From JAZSMS01 sp045536015 (lineage in GTDB: Bacteria; Bacillota; Clostridia; Christensenellales; QALW01), in the NCBI GenBank assembly GCA_045536015.1, contig JAZSMS010000010.1, forward strand, positions 1 to 7,203: a stretch of 7,203 bases of DNA, given 5' to 3'. Every line of letters begins with the position of its first letter. Position 1 is the stretch's first letter. The notes under the pieces were generated by a model. It was given only the letters and a program-made list of their open reading frames with translations. It did not search any database and had not been told where the DNA came from. The translations under genes were made by a program, and so were the position numbers. This document shows, one piece after another, positions 1-6,140 of this stretch.

Positions 1-2
1 CA

Positions 3-1499
3 ACGGGCGAGGTTGAGGTTGAGGTAGAAGCAGTTAAGATTTTATCCGAAGCCGCACTGACTCCCTTTGAGGTTAATGATGAGGTTTCGGTAAACGAGGC
101 GCTTCGCTTTAAATACCGTTATTTAGATCTTCGCCGTCCATCTATGCAGCATAATCTTATTACCCGCAGTAAAATTGCTGCAAGCGTAAGAAATTATTTT
201 AACGATAACGGCTTTATCGAGGTTGAAACGCCTATGCTTGGCAAGAGCACTCCCGAGGGCGCAAGAGAATATCTTGTTCCGTCGCGCGTTCAGCCCGGTA
301 CGTTTTTTGCGCTTCCGCAATCGCCGCAGCTGTTTAAACAGCTTTTGATGATTTCGGGTTGTGACAGATATTATCAGATAGCACGTTGCTTCCGTGACGA
401 AGACCTGCGTGCCGACCGTCAGCCTGAATTTACGCAGATAGATATCGAAATGTCGTTTGTAGAAGAAGACGACGTTATGGCAATGACCGAGGGACTTTTA
501 AAAAAGGTTTTTGCCGATACGTTAAACGTAGAAATTTCGCTTCCAATTAGGCGCATGACCTGGCACGACGCTATGGAAAACTACGGTAGCGATAAGCCTG
601 ATTTGCGCTTTGGTATGCAGCTTAAAAATATTTCCCAACTTGTTGAAAATTGCGCATTTGGTGTGTTTACCGATGCCATTAAAAACGGCGGAAGCGTGCG
701 TGCAATTTGCGCAGAGGGCTGTGCCGATGCATTTACAAGAAAAGAAATTGATTCGCTTGCCGAGTTTGTTAAAACCTACCGTGCAAAAGGACTTGTATGG
801 ATAGCAAAAACTGCCGAGGGCTATCGTTCTTCGGTTAATAAGTTTTTTGATGAATCACAGTTTAACGAAATTGCTGCTGCAGTTGGCGCAAACACGGGCG
901 ATATGATATTTATCGTTGCAGATAAAAATAAGGTTGTATTTGACGCTCTTGGTCAGCTTCGTCAGGAAATTGCCCGTCGCAGAGGTCTTATTAAGCCTAA
1001 TACCTACGAGCTTGTTTGGGTAACAGAATTCCCGTTATTTGAGTATTCGGAGGAAGAGGACAGATTTGTTGCTGTGCATCATCCCTTTACCTCGCCTATG
1101 GATGAGGATATCGAAAAGCTAGAAAATGATCTTGGCGCCGTACGTGCAAAGGCTTATGATATAGTTTTAAACGGCTATGAGCTTGGTGGTGGAAGTATAA
1201 GAATACATTCGTCAAGTGTTCAGACTAAAATGTTCCAACTGCTTGGACTTAGCGCAGAGGATATTGACGAGCGTTTTGGCTTCCTTGTAGAAGCATTTAA
1301 GTACGGTGCACCACCGCACGGCGGACTTGCAATCGGCTTTGACCGCTTGGCAATGCTGCTTGCAGGCAGTGAGAATATTAAGGACGTTATTGCTTTCCCA
1401 AAGATGCAAAACTCCTCGTGCTTATTAACCGGCGCACCTTATGCGGTTGATCAGAAACAGCTTGATGAGCTTCATATTGATTTAGCTCTTGAAAAGTAA
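3..1499 (+). CDS. aspS: Aspartyl-tRNA synthetase (class II), N-terminus outside window
   Basis: Charges tRNA-Asp with aspartate in the cytoplasm (ATP-dependent, EC 6.1.1.12). The frame is open from base 3, where it reads TGEVEVEVEAVKIL, the end of the N-terminal OB-fold anticodon-binding domain. Against E. coli AspRS (recalled) about 88 residues are missing, so the 498 residues here would give a full protein of roughly 586, normal for a bacterial AspRS. The class II core follows: motif 1 region GFIEVETPMLGKSTPEGARE (about 210-270), motif 2 with FRDEDLRADRQPEFTQID (390-443), the bacterial GAD insertion (roughly 590-985), and motif 3 GLAIGFDRL (1323-1349). The ATG at 144 is internal, as KYRYLDLRRP lies just upstream. 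The residues said to separate discriminating from non-discriminating AspRS (near 30 and 81) are off-window, so whether it also charges tRNA-Asn cannot be judged. A strong terminator follows the stop at once. Confidence 0.97.
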   Translation, partial: TGEVEVEVEAVKILSEAALTPFEVNDEVSVNEALRFKYRYLDLRRPSMQHNLITRSKIAASVRNYFNDNGFIEVETPMLGKSTPEGAREYLVPSRVQPGTFFALPQSPQLFKQLLMISGCDRYYQIARCFRDEDLRADRQPEFTQIDIEMSFVEEDDVMAMTEGLLKKVFADTLNVEISLPIRRMTWHDAMENYGSDKPDLRFGMQLKNISQLVENCAFGVFTDAIKNGGSVRAICAEGCADAFTRKEIDSLAEFVKTYRAKGLVWIAKTAEGYRSSVNKFFDESQFNEIAAAVGANTGDMIFIVADKNKVVFDALGQLRQEIARRRGLIKPNTYELVWVTEFPLFEYSEEEDRFVAVHHPFTSPMDEDIEKLENDLGAVRAKAYDIVLNGYELGGGSIRIHSSSVQTKMFQLLGLSAEDIDERFGFLVEAFKYGAPPHGGLAIGFDRLAMLLAGSENIKDVIAFPKMQNSSCLLTGAPYAVDQKQLDELHIDLALEK

Positions 1500-1503
1500 A
1501 ATA

Positions 1504-1534
1504 AATAAGCTTGGCATTTGCCAAGCTTATTTTT
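1504..1534 (+). terminator. Rho-independent terminator of aspS
   Basis: A perfect inverted repeat starts 4 bases after the aspS stop. The left arm AATAAGCTTGGCA (1504-1516) is complementary to the right arm TGCCAAGCTTATT (1519-1531), with a tiny loop that probably opens to four bases. A T-run (1530-1534) follows. The A-rich flank on the left could give weak termination on the minus strand as well. Confidence 0.9.
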
Positions 1535-1796
1535 ATGCTTTAATTATAAATTATTTTTAATTAACAACGGTTGTACCATAATTGCTAAATGTGAATAAAA
1601 CAACCAAAATCTTGATTCCCATCAAGTCGGAATCTGCATTTTTACCAAATTTTAACGATGGAAAATACAAAAGAAAACTCCATATAAGTTTAAAATGCTT
1701 GCTTATAATATGTAATTAGTTTACCATCTTTGTTATATTATAAAATTGTAAAAAATTCAAGGCGTTTAAAAAATAAAGCTTTTTTGATAAAACTGT
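1535..1796. other. AT-rich intergenic region with no intact gene
   Basis: These roughly 260 bases lie between the two facing terminators of aspS and the lipoprotein gene. No frame has both a start codon and a plausible ribosome binding site. A short inverted repeat (CTTGAT/ATCAAG, 1611-1626) overlaps an alternative one (GATTCC/GGAATC, 1614-1634), but neither has a T-run. A short minus-strand stretch (1690-1737) resembles one repeat unit of the neighbouring lipoprotein and is listed under findings. The region reads as decayed or neutral spacer. Confidence 0.6.
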
Positions 1797-1832
1797 AAAA
1801 AAACAAGACAGGGTTAAAAACCTTGTCTTGTT
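1797..1832 (-). terminator. Rho-independent terminator of the lipoprotein gene
   Basis: On the minus strand, AACAAGACAAGG (1832-1821) pairs with CCCTGTCTTGTT (1813-1802) across a 7-base loop; the 12-pair stem contains one G-T wobble. The seven A's at 1797-1803 on the plus strand give the U-tract of the minus-strand transcript. It lies about 40 bases beyond the stop codon at 1872-1874. No T-run follows on the plus strand, so it serves the minus strand. Confidence 0.88.
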
Positions 1833-1871
1833 GGCTTTAGTATCTTCTAAATTTACAGGTAAGATTTTTGT

Positions 1872-3300
1872 TTAATCTTCATTTTGATCGATTTGTTCGC
1901 TATAAGTGATTATTCCATCTGCGCTGCATGTACATATTTTATATATTTTGCCTTTTTCGTTGTAGTAAGTTATTTTTGAGCTTCCGTCCTTATAATAGTC
2001 TTTTTGCTCAATCCGCGTACCATTAGAATTATACTTAACATAGCCTGCTGAACGCTTATTTACCGTGTCGTAATAATCAATAGTGCTACTGCCGTCAGCG
2101 TATTTTGTAACGGTTTTTTTTATTCTGTTTTCGGTTGTTGTTACTGTGCTTTCTAATTTTCCGTTTTTGTCATAATGTTTCGCAGATATTTGCTTACCAT
2201 CTCCATCAAATTCTGTTTTTTTATATCCATAATATTCTTCACCCATGTAAATATAGTCGTATTGTGTTACTATTTTGTTGTTAACAGTTTCTAAGGTTGA
2301 ACGCAAAACTCTTTTTTCAAACTTTAAATTTGGAATGTCAAATTCCTTGTATCTTGTTTTTTTATAGCCGAGCAGTTCTGTTTCAGAATAAACTAAGACA
2401 GTATCGCTGTCGTCAAGCTTGTATGAATAATTTTTTTGAAGAATATTTATGCCTTTTTTGTTGTATTCAAACTCTTTTCTAGAATCAACGTAATTGCCAC
2501 TATAGGTTTCTTCGGCGATCAAAAGTCCTTGTTCATCATAATAGTATTTTTCGGGGATATCGTTTTTTTTGTTATAATCAGTATATCCGTTTGGATAAAA
2601 TTCAGTTTTTACTATTCCGTTTTCATAGTACGTTCTTTTAACGTTGTCTGTAATTTTGTAACCATGTTCATCATATTTAACTTTTTTTGATTTTAAGGAA
2701 CTTATTTTTGTAGTAATGGATTTAATATTTCCATTTGAGTGATATGAATATTTTACTGATTCGTCACTTGCATTATCTGTTTTTGTTTCTATCAAATAAA
2801 ATCTGTTGTTTTTAGCGTCAAGTCTAACGGTAGTGATAACGGTAGTGTTTAAATCTGTTTCAATACTCCTACCGTCAAGTAAGCCAACTTGCTTGTCATA
2901 GTGTTCTCGTGTGATGTTTCCTTTGTCAAGATTTTCTTTTTCATTTTTAAGGTTTTGAGCAATAAAGGCATCAACGTCTTCGTTTTTACCTTCAAGTTTC
3001 ATTTTATCTATTGCCTTGTTGTAGGTTAAAATAAGATTATTGTTGCGATCAAGAGAGTAGTCTGCATTAAAAATGGAAATAAGATTTTTCTTTACAAAAG
3101 AATTTTCGCCGGAACGATAGTTTTGTGTTAATGTGGCGGAATCTTTGGAGATTGTAAGGGTCATATCGAAATCTCCAATTATAGAAAAGAAGTACTCTCC
3201 TTCGATAGCGCCACCATCCCCTGGTGCGTTTGAATTATTGCATCCGGTAAAAGCAAAGGCTATCAATAGTGCAACTAAAAGAATGATTATTTTTTTTCAT
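1872..3300 (-). CDS. Predicted lipoprotein with MORN_2/YwqK-like repeats; start out of frame by one A
   Basis: Function unknown; probably a surface-anchored lipoprotein. The open frame runs from 3296 to 1872; its first usable codon is TTG at 3266, giving 464 residues. The only well-placed start is ATG 3298-3300, five bases after AGGAGG, but the eight A's that follow put it in the wrong frame, yielding a 21-residue peptide ending at 3235. With seven A's the product would be 475 residues beginning MKKIIILLVALLIAFAFTGC, a classic lipoprotein signal with FTGC lipobox and Cys20. The next 160 residues or so resemble no family I can name. The C-terminal 290 residues carry about ten degenerate Y-x-x-x-G-K units, e.g. 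YHSNGNIKS, YYENGIVK, YDKNGKLES, YNEKGKIYK, as in MORN_2/YwqK-type proteins; this class call is by eye. The gene is more AT-rich than its neighbours and stands alone, with its own promoter and terminator. It may be a functional slippage-dependent gene, a recent pseudogene or a sequencing artefact. Confidence 0.72.
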
Positions 3301-3305
3301 ATTGT

Positions 3306-3312
3306 CCTCCTC
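3306..3312 (-). promoter_or_regulatory. Ribosome binding site of the lipoprotein gene
   Basis: The minus strand reads GAGGAGG, then ACAAT, then ATG (3300-3298). This near-perfect Shine-Dalgarno sequence with a 5-base spacer fixes ATG 3300 as the intended start, which makes the frame mismatch with the downstream body meaningful. The TTG at 3266 has no comparable site. Confidence 0.88.
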
Positions 3313-3333
3313 GAAAGTAAAATCATCTATTTC

Positions 3334-3362
3334 AGTATAGCATAAAAAATTTTGAAAGTAAA
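3334..3362 (-). promoter_or_regulatory. Sigma-A-type promoter of the lipoprotein gene
   Basis: The minus strand shows TTTACT (3362-3357) as -35, a 17-base spacer, and TATACT (3339-3334) as -10. TGC just before the -10 provides the extended -10 TGn. Transcription would begin near 3327 and leave a leader of about 27 bases. The spacing is optimal and the gene sits at the expected distance. Confidence 0.75.
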
Positions 3363-3386
3363 TACAAAATATTTAAATAAATGAAT

Positions 3387-3414
3387 AAAAAGCCCTCGAA
3401 ATTATTTTCGAGGG
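3387..3414 (-). terminator. Rho-independent terminator after mal
   Basis: On the minus strand CCCTCGAAA (3414-3406) pairs perfectly with TTTCGAGGG (3401-3393) around a 4-base loop and is followed by CTTTTT, from the A-run at 3387-3391. It lies 9 bases past the mal stop codon and closes the glmL-glmE-mal transcript. The lipoprotein promoter begins only about 25 bases further on, so the two units are insulated. Confidence 0.9.
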
Positions 3415-3423
3415 TAAGCAATT

Positions 3424-4677
3424 TTATAAATTATTTTTTGCTTTTGTTAGTGCTAAAATACGGTTCATTTCGTTATAAACTATCATAAAGCCTTCGTCAA
3501 CACCCATACCGGGCTTTGCAAGAATCTGGTCAGGCTTGGTTGCCATTGCGCAGTGTACGCAAACCTGTGCGCTACGGTCGGTTTCGTTACACGTTCCGCC
3601 CTGATAGGCACCGATGCCCTTTTCTTTGCAGTATAAAACTGCCTCGATAGTGTTGTTTATTCCACCTAAATCGGGGGTCTTTATTTGTACCATATGGCCT
3701 GCCTTGTTATCGGCAAAAAGCTTAATATCTTCAAGAGTATTGCACCATTCGTCTGCAACAAGCTCTACGTCACAAGCGCGTGCGTCGAGCTCGGCAGTAA
3801 GAGCTTTCAGGGCAAGCATCTGGGTTTCACGGTCACAGTCGCAGTCCATAGGTCCTTCTATACGAAGTTTAAACGGCTTTGCAATTTTGCCAAGCTTTTC
3901 GATATAATCTGCCATAGCCTTATAGTTGTTGTTGCCAAATACAGCACCGATAGTACCGTAAACGTCAATGTGCATAATGGGCGAATATTCGCTATTTGCG
4001 CGGTTATTTAAAATTCTGTCACGAAGCCAGGCAACGTATTCTTCAAGTTTTTCGCCATTTTTGCCAAGCTTATCTTCAACGTTGTTTATAAGTGCGTGGG
4101 GGAGAACCTGTGCGCCCTTTATTATCATTTTGTCGGCGTTATCGTATCTATCGTCACCCGACTGAGTGAATATGTTTATAGGCTTATCCGAAACAGTGCA
4201 ACCGTATTCGTCGGCAACAACCTCGCACATCATTTTCTTTGTTGCTTTTGCAACTGCATCAAGAATAGCCTGCGAAACACCGTAGCGTATAGCTGTGTGC
4301 AAGCGTTTTCCGTCAACGCAAATTGCTTCCATCATCTCGCAAAGCTTGCGGAAATTATCTGCTTCAAGTCCTACAAGCTGGGGCTTTATATGCTTTTCTA
4401 TAACGGGAATAAAGTCTTTTGCTAAAAACAAGGGGTCGCGACCGCCTGCACCTGAATACTGTACTGCTGCACAGTCACCGTAGGCAACCTGACCGTCTTC
4501 TAAAACGATCATAACCGAAATAGATTCGCCTGCTTGGCGAACGCCGCTAAAGCCTTCGGTAACAGGCTCGCCAACGTAAAACACACCGTCGTGCTTTGCA
4601 CCTTTTTTTATGGCGCGTTGGTCGTCAAAGTAGAAGCCGGTACGTCCGGCAGAGCAAACAATATCAACTATTTTCAT
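3424..4677 (-). CDS. mal: Methylaspartate ammonia-lyase (3-methylaspartase)
   Basis: Converts (2S,3S)-3-methylaspartate to mesaconate and ammonia (EC 4.3.1.2), the second step of glutamate fermentation by the methylaspartate pathway; cytoplasmic. The 417 residues match the usual length (413 in C. tetanomorphum, recalled), and the protein is near-colinear with that enzyme from MKIVD onward. It belongs to the enolase superfamily: an N-terminal capping domain (about 1-160) precedes a TIM barrel. Expected functional residues are present: metal ligands D238 (HIDVYG), E274 (RIEGPMD) and D309 (VADEW); catalytic base K333 (QIKTPDLGG); H194 (LPHALINN); substrate-contact positions Q73, Q172, Q331, T362, C363 and L386. 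The start is supported by AAGGAG 7 bases upstream, a site that overlaps the stop codon of glmE and suggests translational coupling. It is the last gene of its operon. No sign of damage. Confidence 0.97.
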   Translation of the reverse strand: MKIVDIVCSAGRTGFYFDDQRAIKKGAKHDGVFYVGEPVTEGFSGVRQAGESISVMIVLEDGQVAYGDCAAVQYSGAGGRDPLFLAKDFIPVIEKHIKPQLVGLEADNFRKLCEMMEAICVDGKRLHTAIRYGVSQAILDAVAKATKKMMCEVVADEYGCTVSDKPINIFTQSGDDRYDNADKMIIKGAQVLPHALINNVEDKLGKNGEKLEEYVAWLRDRILNNRANSEYSPIMHIDVYGTIGAVFGNNNYKAMADYIEKLGKIAKPFKLRIEGPMDCDCDRETQMLALKALTAELDARACDVELVADEWCNTLEDIKLFADNKAGHMVQIKTPDLGGINNTIEAVLYCKEKGIGAYQGGTCNETDRSAQVCVHCAMATKPDQILAKPGMGVDEGFMIVYNEMNRILALTKAKNNL

Positions 4678-4684
4678 ATTTTTT

Positions 4685-4690
4685 CTCCTT
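4685..4690 (-). promoter_or_regulatory. Ribosome binding site of mal, overlapping the glmE stop
   Basis: The minus strand reads AAGGAG at 4690-4685, 7 bases before ATG 4677. Its first two bases (AA) are the last two bases of the glmE TAA stop codon (4691-4689), so ribosomes finishing glmE reach the mal start region directly. Confidence 0.85.
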
Positions 4691-6140
4691 AATATTTGGG
4701 ACGGCCTACAAGACGGCCTTTTCCTATTGCATAAACGTCGTCAATAACCATTTGGAACGATGCCTTACGGTTTTCGGCCTTGGCACGTTCTTCAATTTTT
4801 TGCATATGGAATGCTTTAATATCATCGTTAAAAGGAAGATTTCCCATATTTAAAATTCTAACGGCGCCATCGTCATCGCGGCAAGGAAGCATAAGTCCTG
4901 CGTTGGCTCTGCAAGGTGCAAAGGGTACGTCTAAAACGCCCGCTTCGATACCACGGCAGATACCAACCGCAATATCACCTGCGCCAAGCTCAAAGCACTT
5001 ATCAACTATCGCGCGTGTCTCAAGGCGGATAATTTCCTTTTCTTCTTCAAGGTGGGCATCACTAAAGGTTTGGTCAGAAAGCATATTAACAACCTGCTTT
5101 GTGCATTTTAAACCCTGTGCGTTAGCTTCCATTGTAGGAATACCTACTGCCTCGTGCGGAGTTTTAACAATGACCTTTGTTGCTTTTGAAAGCGCGGCTA
5201 TTAAACTACCAAACGAAATAACGCCAAATGCCTTTGCCTCGTCTGCGGGGAAACCGCCCATCCATTGATGTAAAACGGTAGTAACCTCAACGTCAGTGTA
5301 GCCGTACTTTTTGAGATATTCGTCAGTAAGCTCTTCAAGTGTGCGTATTGCCGCAATGTCCTGAACTAAATTGCCGCATTGACCGTAACCAACCGTTATA
5401 TTTTTAACGCCCTGCTCAGCGGCTAAAAGAGCCTCGATTATAGCAACTGCGTGAGATATGCACGGTGGAACAAGTGTGCCGGTTAAGGGACCGAAGGGCT
5501 CACGGTTGATCGAAACGCCCATTTCTTCGTAAAGACCGGTAAGACGGTCAACGTATTGCCAATCGCGGATGGTGCGCTCGATGGGAATATTTTTACAGTA
5601 GGGGAGATTATACGAAATACCGCCGCCTTCGTAGCTTGTGTAGCCACCTGCAAGAGTAATTTCAGTTAAAAGACGTGCGTCGGGAGTACCGTGGCGAACC
5701 TGCATTGGTACGTTAACGCTTTCGATAACTCTTCTGCAGGCTTTAACTCCGTGATTAACAGCAGGGAAGCCGTTAAGCATGGCACGGTCAAGACGCTGTG
5801 ATTCAATAATGCCGTTTTCTGCTTCTTCGTATCTGTTTTGACGGGTATAGCTGTCAATGGTCGAGGGCAAAAGATCTGCCTCGCCAAACTCCTCAAGATA
5901 CTGCATAAGCTTTATTTGCTCGTCAACAAGCGGAACGCCTGCACGAGGCTGGACTAATGTGCGCTTATTCTTTTTTGCCTCTAAAAGCTTTTTTGAAAAG
6001 CTTCGGTTTTCTGGCATAGCCTTGTGGTAAGCAATAGCTTCTTCAAGGTCAACGTCCTTTCCGGTGGGCCATTGTGCAAGCACCTGCTGACGCTCTTCAA
6101 AAAATTCGGCTTCGCTAATTCGCTTATTCTGAATATCCAT
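4689..6140 (-). CDS. glmE: Glutamate mutase epsilon (catalytic) subunit, methylaspartate mutase E
   Basis: Large subunit of adenosylcobalamin-dependent glutamate mutase (EC 5.4.99.1), which rearranges L-glutamate to (2S,3S)-3-methylaspartate by a radical mechanism; it acts as E2S2 with the small B12-binding GlmS. The 483 residues equal the recalled length of C. tetanomorphum MutE, and alignment by eye is almost gap-free. The substrate-binding arginine claw sits at the family positions R66 (QPRAGV), R100 (SYTRQNRY) and R149 (QVRHGTPD), together with E171, Y177 and Y181 in EGGGISYNLPY. Other family signatures are WPTGKDVDL near the N-terminus, REPFGPLTGTLVPP, HQWMGGFP, KTPHEAVGIPT and the C-terminal FQMVIDDVYAIGKGRLVGRP. 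The ATG at 6140 is preceded by AAAGGAG with a 10-base spacer and lies inside the end of glmL (17-base overlap). It appears fully functional. There is no B12-binding domain, so a separate GlmS is required, presumably encoded beyond the window. Confidence 0.97.
   Translation of the reverse strand: MDIQNKRISEAEFFEERQQVLAQWPTGKDVDLEEAIAYHKAMPENRSFSKKLLEAKKNKRTLVQPRAGVPLVDEQIKLMQYLEEFGEADLLPSTIDSYTRQNRYEEAENGIIESQRLDRAMLNGFPAVNHGVKACRRVIESVNVPMQVRHGTPDARLLTEITLAGGYTSYEGGGISYNLPYCKNIPIERTIRDWQYVDRLTGLYEEMGVSINREPFGPLTGTLVPPCISHAVAIIEALLAAEQGVKNITVGYGQCGNLVQDIAAIRTLEELTDEYLKKYGYTDVEVTTVLHQWMGGFPADEAKAFGVISFGSLIAALSKATKVIVKTPHEAVGIPTMEANAQGLKCTKQVVNMLSDQTFSDAHLEEEKEIIRLETRAIVDKCFELGAGDIAVGICRGIEAGVLDVPFAPCRANAGLMLPCRDDDGAVRILNMGNLPFNDDIKAFHMQKIEERAKAENRKASFQMVIDDVYAIGKGRLVGRPKY

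Noticed and set aside
1557..1622. Short minus-strand frame MGIKILVVLFTFSNYGTTVVN ending in TAA, looking like a small hydrophobic peptide.
   Set aside because: No ribosome binding site precedes its ATG, it is only about 21 codons long, and such hydrophobic stretches arise easily in AT-rich DNA.
1611..1634. Two overlapping, mutually exclusive short inverted repeats (CTTGAT/ATCAAG and GATTCC/GGAATC), like an attenuator or small RNA element.
   Set aside because: Stems are only six pairs, no T-run follows, no gene starts downstream in either direction, and the surrounding sequence is simple AT-rich spacer.
1704..1709. TATAAT on the plus strand resembling a -10 box.
   Set aside because: No TTGACA-like -35 at suitable spacing, and no gene follows on the plus strand; expected by chance here.
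3298..3300. Treating ATG 3300 as the start of a 21-residue leader peptide controlling the lipoprotein gene.
   Set aside because: The next frame encodes a perfect lipoprotein signal peptide starting within the first codons, so a one-base slip explains the data better than a leader peptide; the TTG at 3266 also lacks a ribosome binding site.
3614..5268. Long plus-strand open frames opposite mal and glmE, up to 162 codons.
   Set aside because: They lie antisense to genes whose protein sequences match known families end to end, and their translations show no recognisable domains.
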